Source of the DNA: Lachnospiraceae bacterium
GTDB taxonomy: Bacteria; Bacillota_A; Clostridia; Lachnospirales; Lachnospiraceae
Reading direction: 5' to 3'
Assembly (NCBI GenBank): GCA_024689605.1
Contig: JAILDD010000191.1
Span: forward strand, 1-10,806
Length of the DNA stretch: 10,806 nucleotides
Shown here one piece after another: positions 1-6,712 of this stretch. The translations under genes and the position numbers were made by a program. Numbering within the stretch: position 1 is the stretch's first letter; the number at the start of each line of letters is the position of its first letter. A model generated the notes under the pieces. That model ran no database searches. It had not been told where the DNA came from and saw only the letters and a list, made by a program, of their open reading frames with translations.

Positions 1-1290
1 GTTCCCCTGCTTGCAGAGGATGCGGTTGCAGACGGAAGCCTTTGGACCATTACACTGAAGGACGGCGTTGCATTTTCTAACGGAAATCCCCTTACAGCAG
101 ATATGGTTATAAGGAACCTGCAGAGACTTGCTGAGGTAAACGAAAGATTTGCTTACCTTGCAGACTTCGAGATGACTGCAGTTGATGACAAGACGCTTAC
201 TATTGATACAGGGGATGTTTATCCTACACTTCGTAATGATCTTGCAAGTCCCGAGTTTGGCATGATGGATCTTGATGCTACCACAGATTTCGATAATGAT
301 CCTATCTGCACAGGACCTTTTGTAATATCAAAATTCCAGCCCGAAGGTGATGTGGAAGTAGTAAGAAATGACAATTACTGGGGAGGAGATGTTAAACTTG
401 CAGGTGCTGTGTTCTACTATATGCAGGAAGATGATCCTAAGCTTCTTGCTATGCAGAGCGGAGAGATAGACTGCTACAACAGCGTATCTTCCGCAGCACT
501 TGCCGTGTATGAGCAGGAGCCGGATAAGTACAATGTAGTATCCATTCCCGGTGCAAGGCTTCAGTTTTATATCTTAAATGAAAACAACCTTGATGATGCC
601 GTAAGGGAAGCAATCAATCTGACAGTAGATAAGGATGCAATTGCAGGTTATCTGTCTGGAACTGTATCTCCTGCTGTAGGACCTTTCAATGTAAATGCAG
701 CATACGGCAAAGTAACTGTTCCTGCTGTTGATACAGCAAAGGCCAGGGAAGTCCTTGAAGCTGACGGATATACGCTTAACGCTGACGGTTTCTACGAAAA
801 GGATGGCGAGAAGCTTACTATTAATATAAAATACTATGCAGCAAGGTCACTTGATACTATTGCTCTTCTTATTCAGGAGCAGCTTAAGGAAGTGGGAATC
901 GATTCCGTACTTGGTGTTGAGGAAGATCCTGATGCTACATACATTGCAACCGGAGATTTCGATCTTGCCCTTTACTGCATGATCGCAGACAAGGCCGGTG
1001 ATCCTCTCTACTTTATAGAGTCTACACTTATGGATGGAGCAGTCCTTAACTGCGGAGGATTTGAAGATTCTCACTGTGAGGAGCTTATCGGAGAGCTTAA
1101 ATTTGAAACCGATGCAGCAAAGAGAGCAGACCTTGCCAATGAGATCGTGCAGATCGCAATAGACGATAATGCTTTCGGATATGTAGGACTCTTCAACAGC
1201 ACGACTGTTCTCCGTCCCGGCGTATCCGGTTTTGCAGAGAATATCCCCTTCGATTTCTACGGGATAGATGCAAATACAACTATTGAATGA
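1..1290 (+). CDS. ABC transporter substrate-binding protein, nickel/peptide family (SBP_bac_5), 5' partial
   Basis: Extracytoplasmic solute-binding protein of the DppA/OppA/NikA class, which would deliver ligand to the permease pair encoded next. The reading frame is open from base 1, so the gene starts outside the window; the ATG at 103 is internal. About 429 residues are visible, against roughly 500-540 for the family, so the signal peptide or lipobox and the first part of domain I are missing. Family signatures: the WTITLKDGVAFSNGNPLTAD block at the left edge, then GPFVISKFQPEGDVEVVRND followed by YWGG, a conserved AINLTVDKDAI helix, and LLIQEQLKEVGIDSVL. It ends with TGA at 1288-1290, ten bases before the first permease and in the same frame. 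Family membership is seen in the sequence. Whether the ligand is nickel, a metal chelate, a peptide or another small molecule cannot be told, because the ligand pocket residues of this family are too variable to read by eye. Confidence 0.93.
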   Translation, partial: VPLLAEDAVADGSLWTITLKDGVAFSNGNPLTADMVIRNLQRLAEVNERFAYLADFEMTAVDDKTLTIDTGDVYPTLRNDLASPEFGMMDLDATTDFDNDPICTGPFVISKFQPEGDVEVVRNDNYWGGDVKLAGAVFYYMQEDDPKLLAMQSGEIDCYNSVSSAALAVYEQEPDKYNVVSIPGARLQFYILNENNLDDAVREAINLTVDKDAIAGYLSGTVSPAVGPFNVNAAYGKVTVPAVDTAKAREVLEADGYTLNADGFYEKDGEKLTINIKYYAARSLDTIALLIQEQLKEVGIDSVLGVEEDPDATYIATGDFDLALYCMIADKAGDPLYFIESTLMDGAVLNCGGFEDSHCEELIGELKFETDAAKRADLANEIVQIAIDDNAFGYVGLFNSTTVLRPGVSGFAENIPFDFYGIDANTTIE

Positions 1291-1299
1291 TCAGGGTGA

Positions 1300-2229
1300 A
1301 TGATCAAAAAAGTATTAAAAAAGATTGCTGAAATATTTTTAATACTGGTCATCTTAAGCTTCTTTGTATTTCTGCTTTTGTATATCGCTCCCGGGGATCC
1401 TGCCGAAAAACGGCTCACATCCCAGGGGATAGTGGTTACAAAACAGGTGCTTGATGCGGAGCGTGAGAGACTGGGACTTTTAAAGCCATTCTTCGTGAGA
1501 TACGGGGAATGGCTATTGTCCGTTATTAGGGGAGACTTTGGGATTTCGTTCAAGGACGATATGCCGGTTGCTCCCAAACTATATAAAGGACTTCTGAATA
1601 CACTCATACTTGCATTTTCAAGCCTTGTTGTTTCTTTGGCTGTTTCCTTTACATTAGGCGTTTCTTCGGCTTTCAGGAAGGACAGCCTGCTGGATCATGC
1701 AGTCAGGATTTTTTCCTTTATTGCAAATTCACTTCCAAACTTTCTGATATCAGTCCTGCTTATGTACTTTTTCTGCATTAAGCTCAATATTTTTCCGGTC
1801 ATTGCTTCCGGTGACCTGCAGGGAATTATAATGCCGGTACTTTGTCTTTCCATACCTATGACGGGACGCTTCATCAGACAGATCAGGACTGAAGTTTTAA
1901 GTCAGATGAAAGAAGATTATGTCATGGGAATGAAAGGCCGGGGAGTAAAGAATGTGTATATTGTTTTAAATGTAATAAGGAATTCTCTTGGACATATTTT
2001 TACGATAGTTGCGATCCAGATAGGAACCCTTATGGGCGGAAGCGTGGTGATAGAAACCATATTCAGGTGGCCGGGAATTGGAAAGCTAGTAATGGATTCC
2101 ATAAGTGCAAGAGACTATCCGGTGATAATGGGATTCGTATTGATCATGGGTACAATATATATTGTAGTGAATTCATTGTCTGACTTGCTGGACAAGAGTT
2201 TGGATCCGAGGATAAAGACTGATGACTGA
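1300..2229 (+). CDS. ABC transporter permease (NikB/DppB-like)
   Basis: First membrane subunit of the importer, 309 residues, close to NikB (about 314). Hydrophobic segments lie near residues 12-30, 98-121, 135-159, 175-190, 231-250 and 274-295, giving the six-helix plan. The periplasmic loop after helix 1 holds the family pattern APGDP (30-34), ERLGLLKPFFVRYGEWL and GDFGISF. The cytoplasmic coupling (EAA) loop is EDYVMGMKGRGVKNVYIVLN (205-224), which docks on an ATPase. ETIFRWPGIGKLVMDSISARDYPVI (252-276) and the terminal LDPR are also typical. The ATG at 1300 directly follows a second in-frame stop (TGA 1297-1299). The only Shine-Dalgarno-like stretch, AGGGTG at 1293-1298, is unusually close, so initiation may depend on ribosomes finishing the binding-protein gene. 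It is called NikB-like from size and order; DppB/OppB-type substrates remain possible. Confidence 0.93.
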   Translation: MIKKVLKKIAEIFLILVILSFFVFLLLYIAPGDPAEKRLTSQGIVVTKQVLDAERERLGLLKPFFVRYGEWLLSVIRGDFGISFKDDMPVAPKLYKGLLNTLILAFSSLVVSLAVSFTLGVSSAFRKDSLLDHAVRIFSFIANSLPNFLISVLLMYFFCIKLNIFPVIASGDLQGIIMPVLCLSIPMTGRFIRQIRTEVLSQMKEDYVMGMKGRGVKNVYIVLNVIRNSLGHIFTIVAIQIGTLMGGSVVIETIFRWPGIGKLVMDSISARDYPVIMGFVLIMGTIYIVVNSLSDLLDKSLDPRIKTDD

Positions 2230-2362
2230 CAATAACGAATGACATATGTTTTGAAATCTTCGTATGGACTGCCTGGTGTACCGCATCATATGTAGTGATC
2301 TAACAGTGTGGAATATAAGTAATAGGGACATAGTTTCAAAGGATAAGACAGTACTATAGAAA

Positions 2363-3187
2363 GTGAAAAAGAGGATCAGGAAAAAAAAAGTCATAAAGAT
2401 AAAGCTGCTGATAATGGCATTTCTCGCATTATCCGTTATTTCTATGACTCTTTTTGCAGGCGTTATTGCAAAGAACGATCCTTATCAGACCTGTGCTACA
2501 TCTATTAGAACAGCACCATGTGCTGATTATCCTTTCGGAACCGACAACCTCGGACGCTGTGTTTTTGCCAGAGTGCTGTACGGCGGAAGGACTACTATCG
2601 CAGCCACATTTTTACTGGTGTTCATCTCTTTTGCCATAGGTACTGTTATCGGTATGATATGCGGATACTATGGCGGGATCATAGACAAAATACTTATGAG
2701 ACTTGCTGATGTCACCCTCGGATTTCCGCAAATGGTGGTTGCTATTGCGGTAGCCGGAATACTCGGAGGCGGTATCAAGGGGGCCGTGATAGCCCTTGGA
2801 ATAACCATGTGGGTCAGTTTTGCGAGACTTGCCAGAAGCCATACATTTTCTATCAGGAATGAGGCTTTCGTCCAGACCGCCCACTTTGCGGGCAAGAGTG
2901 ATATATACATTATCATGGTGCATGTTTTTCCGAATCTGCTGGCACCGGTGCTTACCAATGCACTGACCCAGATCGGTACTACAATGATAGGACTATCGGG
3001 ACTTTCATTCCTTGGGCTTGGCGTAGTTCCGCCTGCCGCAGAGTGGGGATCAATGATAAGCGAGGCCAGGGCATATATCCAGATAGCACCATGGGCAGTG
3101 CTTTATCCTTCTGTTGCCACGATAATCACAATAATAATATTTAATTACCTTGGCGATATCATCATGGATTACAGGGAGGTCAGCTGA
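2363..3187 (+). CDS. ABC transporter permease (NikC/DppC-like)
   Basis: Second membrane subunit, 274 residues (NikC is about 277). After a very basic N-terminus (KKRIRKKKVIKIK) comes helix 1 (about 14-35), then the DppC-family hallmark FGTDNLGRCVFARVLYGGRT (58-77), further helices, the EAA coupling loop AFVQTAHFAGKSDIYIIMVH (168-187) followed by VFPN, and LSGLSFLGLGVVPPAAEWGS (211-230). The GTG at 2363 is the most upstream possible start, since TAG lies in frame at 2357-2359. Its ribosome site is weak (ATAGAAA). The next candidate, ATG 2414, would cut into helix 1 and has no better site. A run of nine A residues (2381-2389) fills codons 7-9 and could allow slippage. Unlike most such operons, 133 bases separate it from the first permease. 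The stop overlaps the next ATG by one base (TGATG), so translation with the ATPase is coupled. Confidence 0.92.
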   Translation: MKKRIRKKKVIKIKLLIMAFLALSVISMTLFAGVIAKNDPYQTCATSIRTAPCADYPFGTDNLGRCVFARVLYGGRTTIAATFLLVFISFAIGTVIGMICGYYGGIIDKILMRLADVTLGFPQMVVAIAVAGILGGGIKGAVIALGITMWVSFARLARSHTFSIRNEAFVQTAHFAGKSDIYIIMVHVFPNLLAPVLTNALTQIGTTMIGLSGLSFLGLGVVPPAAEWGSMISEARAYIQIAPWAVLYPSVATIITIIIFNYLGDIIMDYREVS

Positions 3188-3948
3188 TGTCTGAGAATAT
3201 TCTTAAGATAAAAGACCTTTCCCTAGCTTATGAAGATAGCTGTGTGGTATCAGAACTTAGCCTGGATGTGAAAAAAGGTGAGCTCTTATGCATCGTGGGT
3301 GAAAGCGGTTCGGGAAAGTCAACATTGCTCAGGTCTGTATGCGGTGATGCTTCTGTGCATGTAAACGGAGGCTGCATAATATATGATGACAGGGATATTG
3401 TGAGAATGAGGAAGTCAGAGCGCCGGAAGCTTTTAGGCTCACGTATTGGATACATACAGCAGAATCCTTATGGTGCGTTTAATCCCCTGCGTATAATAGA
3501 GAACCAGTTCAGGGAGACATTAAGAAGTCATGGGAAAGCATTCAGCCGTTCTGAGCTGGAGGAAATATTTGAAATACTGGATCTTAAGAATGGCGATGAG
3601 ATATTAAAAAGTAGGCCCTATGAATTAAGCGGAGGTATGAACCAGAGGATAGCGATTGCTGCATCATTTATCCTGAAGCCGGAGCTGCTTTTGTGTGATG
3701 AGATAACCAGTGCACTTGATGTGACTACGGCGGCGACTGTTATGGATGAGTTGCTTAAGCTTAAGTCTGAAAGTGGTACGACCATAGTGCTGGTGACACA
3801 CAACATAGGACAGGCATCAAATATTGCTGACAGGATCGCAATAATGTATCAGGGAAAAATAGTGGAGTGCGGTGATAAGGCGAAGGTACTTTCGGATCCT
3901 GGGCATGAATATACGAAAACACTTTTGGCGGATGTTCCAAGGCTGTAG
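3187..3948 (+). CDS. ABC transporter ATP-binding protein (NikD/DppD-like)
   Basis: First of two nucleotide-binding subunits powering the importer, 253 residues. Walker A is GESGSGKST (38-46). The Q-loop is YIQQNPYGAFNP (89-100), where NPYGAFNP is the typical oligopeptide/nickel form. The ABC signature is LSGGMNQR (147-154), Walker B is LLLCDEITSALD (167-178, catalytic Glu172), and the H-loop histidine is His205 in VTHN. All catalytic elements are present. The usual DEPT after Walker B is DEIT here, as in the second ATPase. The protein ends right after HEYTKTLLADVPRL, so it lacks the roughly 70-residue C-terminal extension of OppD/DppD and matches the short NikD/CntD type. The start ATG overlaps the stop of the preceding permease and has a strong GGGAGGT site at 3174-3180. 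Substrate unknown; the ATPase assignment itself is secure. Confidence 0.95.
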   Translation: MSENILKIKDLSLAYEDSCVVSELSLDVKKGELLCIVGESGSGKSTLLRSVCGDASVHVNGGCIIYDDRDIVRMRKSERRKLLGSRIGYIQQNPYGAFNPLRIIENQFRETLRSHGKAFSRSELEEIFEILDLKNGDEILKSRPYELSGGMNQRIAIAASFILKPELLLCDEITSALDVTTAATVMDELLKLKSESGTTIVLVTHNIGQASNIADRIAIMYQGKIVECGDKAKVLSDPGHEYTKTLLADVPRL

Positions 3949-4003
3949 CCTGGTATAACGGTTCTTAGATAACTGGAGCAAGATAAAGAAAAAGGAATCG
4001 AAA

Positions 4004-4747
4004 GTGGTACATATCCTTAAAGGATTAAAACTGAATAAAGCCTTCAGGACAAAGGACAGGGAGATAAAAGCTCTCACGGATGTGAAATTTTATCTTGATG
4101 AAGGAGAGCTTCTTGGCATAGCGGGCGAAAGCGGGTCCGGGAAAAGTACGCTGTTAAATGTAGTGTCCGGAATGATAAAGGCAGACTCCGGAGAACTGTA
4201 TTATCGTGGTAAGGAATATAGTGGAAAAGGCCCTGCAGAGACCGGAGAATTTTTGCAGATGATCTTTCAGGATGCAAAGAGCTCCTTTGATCCAAGATTG
4301 TCCATGGAACGGTCATTAATGGAGAGCAGGCGTGGAAAGCAGGACAGGGAGGAACTATGCAGTCTATTAAAGGCGGTAGGACTTGATGAAAAGCTTCTCA
4401 AAAGAAAGCCGTCAGAACTGTCGGAGGGACAGTGCCAGAGAATGTCCATTGCAAGAGCACTGTACAGCGAAGCGAATATTCTTTTATGCGATGAGATCAC
4501 AAGTGCCATAGATGTATCATCCCAGGCCCAGGTGGTGGAGATACTTAAGAAACTCAATGCAGAAAGAAAACTGTCTGCAATCTTTGTCTCACATGACATA
4601 GCATTGTTATCTATGCTCTGCACACGGATCATGGTCATGAAGGACGGTCAGGCAGTGGAGCAGGGGCTTACGGCAGATGTGATCAATGAACCGAAGCATG
4701 AATATACGAAGCTGCTTATCGAAAGCGCTAGGAAGCAGAGTCTGTGA
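4004..4747 (+). CDS. ABC transporter ATP-binding protein (NikE/DppF-like)
   Basis: Second nucleotide-binding subunit, 247 residues, pairing with the preceding ATPase. Walker A is GESGSGKST (41-49), the Q-loop is MIFQDAKSSFDPRLS (86-100), the signature is LSEGQCQR (139-146), Walker B is LLCDEITSAID (160-170, Glu164), and the H-loop is VSHD with His197. The signature has Glu in place of the first Gly of LSGGQ, a substitution that may alter the ATP site it completes in the heterodimer. The start is GTG at 4004, chosen because AAAGGA (3991-3996) sits seven bases upstream and Walker A then falls at the normal distance. Fifty-five bases separate it from the first ATPase. Like its partner it stops soon after HEYTKLLIES, without the Opp/Dpp tail. 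It is the last recognisable importer gene; 200 bases without a credible gene follow. Confidence 0.94.
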   Translation: MVHILKGLKLNKAFRTKDREIKALTDVKFYLDEGELLGIAGESGSGKSTLLNVVSGMIKADSGELYYRGKEYSGKGPAETGEFLQMIFQDAKSSFDPRLSMERSLMESRRGKQDREELCSLLKAVGLDEKLLKRKPSELSEGQCQRMSIARALYSEANILLCDEITSAIDVSSQAQVVEILKKLNAERKLSAIFVSHDIALLSMLCTRIMVMKDGQAVEQGLTADVINEPKHEYTKLLIESARKQSL

Positions 4748-4947
4748 GAGTGGCAAATGTCTTTTATGAATAGTCACACTATATCGTTCATCCAGCAGGA
4801 AAATAGTGGAGAGATTTAGTGGCGAGAGTAATAGTTGCGATGCGACATAGTCATTTGTTACAGGTATTATGTGGAAGTGTGAGCATCGTTCTGATTTGAT
4901 CAATGTGTGGAGATTTTTGGTAAATAAGCGTTTGTAAAGGATCAGTC

Positions 4948-5778
4948 ATGAATAGTGTAGACTTGAAAAAAACAAATCACGAATATTGGGGAAAACGTTC
5001 CCTTACTTATTCGGATGTAAATAAAGAGGAACTGTCAGGAATACAGCATGAGAAGTGGCAGGCACTTCTGGATGATGAAATTCAGAAAGTATTTCCTAGT
5101 AAAAGGCAGGATATCAAAATCTTAGATATCGGAGCCGGCCCAGGCTTTATCTCGATAATACTTTCGGAGCTTGGTTATAATGTGACTGCCGCAGATTTTT
5201 CAAAGGAAATGCTGGCAGAGGCAGAGAAGAATTACCAAGCGGCTGTCCGGTCGGCTGATATTGGTCGTGCAGGTGATGCTGACGGTTATGACGGAAAGAC
5301 CGCTCGTAATATTGAATTCAGAACTGAAGACGCAATGGAACTTAGTTTTCCTGATGAGAGCTTTGATGTGGTTTTTTCCAGGAATCTCACATGGAATCTT
5401 CCTGATCCGGAGAAAGCATACAGGGAGTGGCTTCGGGTGCTTAAAAAAGGCGGCTGTCTCTTAGTCTTTGATGCAAACTGGTATGCTTTCCTTCGTGATG
5501 AGGAGAAAAGACGAGAGTATGAAGAAGACAGGAAAAATGTGGCCGCAAGGGGAATGGATGACTACAATATCGGTGAAAACTTCAATGTGATGGATGAGAT
5601 AGCTGACAGGCTTCCCCTTACGGGTACAGACAGGCCGTATTGGGATGTCAGTTTATTAGGAAGACTGAGTATAGAGGATATTACTATAAATTTAGACGCA
5701 GGCAACAGGGTATATTCGGAAAAAGAGCTGGTCAACTATGCATCGACACCACTGTTTATGTTAAAGGCGGTAAAATAA
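4948..5778 (+). CDS. class I SAM-dependent methyltransferase (Methyltransf_11 type), copy 1
   Basis: Predicted soluble S-adenosylmethionine methyltransferase of 276 residues; acceptor substrate unknown. The Rossmann core shows motif I KILDIGAGPGF (57-67), the acidic residue that binds the SAM ribose at Asp83 (TAADFS), an acidic residue after strand 3 (EDAMELSF, Asp128), the motif IV region SFDVVFSRNLTWNLPDPEKA (138-157) and the LKKGG turn (165-169). A charged stretch (about 180-215) and the C-terminal RPYWD (229-233) probably form the substrate cap. Compared with the next gene it has an extra stretch of roughly 20 residues (about 100-120, Gly/Asp-rich) after strand 2. ATG 4948 has AAAGGA at 4936-4941, six bases upstream. 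Its stop overlaps the start of copy 2. Position directly after a nickel/peptide-type importer suggests action on the imported compound or on a metal-binding ligand; this is inference. There are no Cys clusters or radical-SAM motifs. Confidence 0.92.
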   Translation: MNSVDLKKTNHEYWGKRSLTYSDVNKEELSGIQHEKWQALLDDEIQKVFPSKRQDIKILDIGAGPGFISIILSELGYNVTAADFSKEMLAEAEKNYQAAVRSADIGRAGDADGYDGKTARNIEFRTEDAMELSFPDESFDVVFSRNLTWNLPDPEKAYREWLRVLKKGGCLLVFDANWYAFLRDEEKRREYEEDRKNVAARGMDDYNIGENFNVMDEIADRLPLTGTDRPYWDVSLLGRLSIEDITINLDAGNRVYSEKELVNYASTPLFMLKAVK

Positions 5779-6551
5779 TGGGCGAACTAAAATACATACC
5801 TTTTGAGGAAGAATTGGAAAACATAAAATCAAGAGTAACTGATTACTGGACGGAACGTGCGGACAGTTTTTTCCTTCAGCGCCAGCATGAGTTAAACAGT
5901 GTTAAGGCTGACAGGTGGCTTGGTGAGATCAATGCACAGCTTGCGAAAAAAAGTATGGAAGCAAAATCCCTGCGTATACTGGACATAGGATGCGGCAGCG
6001 GATTCTTCGAGGTTCTTCTTGGCAGGGAAGGACATGAAGTAACAGGCATAGACCTTACCGAAGAAATGATCGTTAATTCAAAGAAACTGATAGAACAGAA
6101 TGGTCCGTACGCAAAGCCTGTGAATGCCATTCAGATGGATGCTGAGAAATTGTCCTTTGCAGATGAGAGCTTTGATGTCGTAATAAGCAGAAACCTTACC
6201 TGGACGCTTCCACACCCCATAGAGTCCTACGCTGAATGGAACAGGGTGCTGAAAAAAGGCGGCATGCTTTTAAACTTTGACGCAGAATATGCCAAAGGTG
6301 CACATAATCTCTACACAGATGACAACATCGCACATAAGGACATAAGCGATAAATTAAAAGACGAATGCCATGCGATATACCATATGCTTACTATCAGCAA
6401 TCTGGACAGGCCGGAGTGGGATGGGCAGATACTGCTTCAGTCCGGATTTTCAACGGTAGATATTGACATTAATTTCTGTGAAAGGATTTTTGCCGAGCGG
6501 GATGAATTCTACATTCCCGACAGGATGTTTATGATCACTGCTGTGAAATAA
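5778..6551 (+). CDS. class I SAM-dependent methyltransferase (Methyltransf_11 type), copy 2
   Basis: Second predicted SAM methyltransferase, 257 residues, paralogous to the preceding one. Motif I is ILDIGCGSGF (67-76), the ribose-binding acidic residue Asp92 (TGIDLT), Asp121 after strand 3 (QMDAEKLSF), then SFDVVISRNLTWTLPHPIES (131-150) and LKKGG (158-162). The shared stretch SFDVV-SRNLTW-LP-P and the shared C-terminal plan (RPEWD at 211-215, ending in ITAVK against LKAVK) show a tandem duplication followed by divergence. The start is ATG 5778, which overlaps the upstream TAA by one base (TAATG) with AAAGGCGG at 5763-5770. The open frame extends back to 5640, but that part lies inside copy 1 and has no family similarity. 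Coupled translation suggests equal amounts, and the two proteins may act on the same molecule in sequence or as a heterodimer. The acceptor is unknown. Confidence 0.92.
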   Translation: MGELKYIPFEEELENIKSRVTDYWTERADSFFLQRQHELNSVKADRWLGEINAQLAKKSMEAKSLRILDIGCGSGFFEVLLGREGHEVTGIDLTEEMIVNSKKLIEQNGPYAKPVNAIQMDAEKLSFADESFDVVISRNLTWTLPHPIESYAEWNRVLKKGGMLLNFDAEYAKGAHNLYTDDNIAHKDISDKLKDECHAIYHMLTISNLDRPEWDGQILLQSGFSTVDIDINFCERIFAERDEFYIPDRMFMITAVK

Positions 6552-6583
6552 GCTGAAAATATTTCCCATTGTACTTCATTTTC

Positions 6584-6612
6584 CTCTGCCGGGGGCTATC
6601 GGCATGGTTTTT
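6584..6612 (+). terminator. probable intrinsic terminator after the methyltransferase pair
   Basis: TGCCG (6587-6591) and CGGCA (6600-6604) form a 5-bp stem with an 8-base loop. Two further outer pairs (C6584-G6607 and a T-G wobble) follow one mismatch, and a five-T run lies at 6608-6612. The stem is short, so strength is uncertain, but the position about 30 bases after the stop and just before a promoter fits. Confidence 0.5.
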
Positions 6613-6637
6613 CCAAACAAAATTAATATGATATAAT
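6609..6637 (+). promoter_or_regulatory. sigma-A-type extended -10 promoter for the cysteine synthase gene
   Basis: TATAAT at 6632-6637 is a perfect -10 box, preceded by TG at 6629-6630 (TGATATAAT), which makes it an extended -10. A poor -35 (TTTTCC, 6609-6614) lies 17 bases upstream and overlaps the T-run of the preceding terminator. The expected start is near 6643-6645, giving a leader of about 70 bases. In the leader GCGTGC (6663-6668) can pair with GCATGC (6678-6683), a small hairpin of unknown meaning. Confidence 0.7.
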
Positions 6638-6712
6638 ATCTTCATTATATGACTTTATTTTTGCGTGCTGTTTTGCGGCATGCCTGATATTTTTGTAGAA
6701 AGGTTTATAACA

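Noticed and set aside
4743..4778. TGTGA/TCACA repeat at the end of the second ATPase gene as a terminator
   Set aside because: Five-pair stem with a 26-base loop and no T-run.
4757..4819. Short frame of 20 codons after the second ATPase
   Set aside because: Poor ribosome site, no similarity and no coding bias that can be judged at this length.
5640..5777. Upstream extension of the second methyltransferase frame
   Set aside because: It lies wholly within copy 1, shows no family similarity, and ATG 5778 has its own ribosome site and a coupled TAATG overlap.
6665..6712. GTG start that would lengthen the cysteine synthase by 16 residues
   Set aside because: No ribosome site, residues unlike the family, and a well-placed GAAAGG before ATG 6713.
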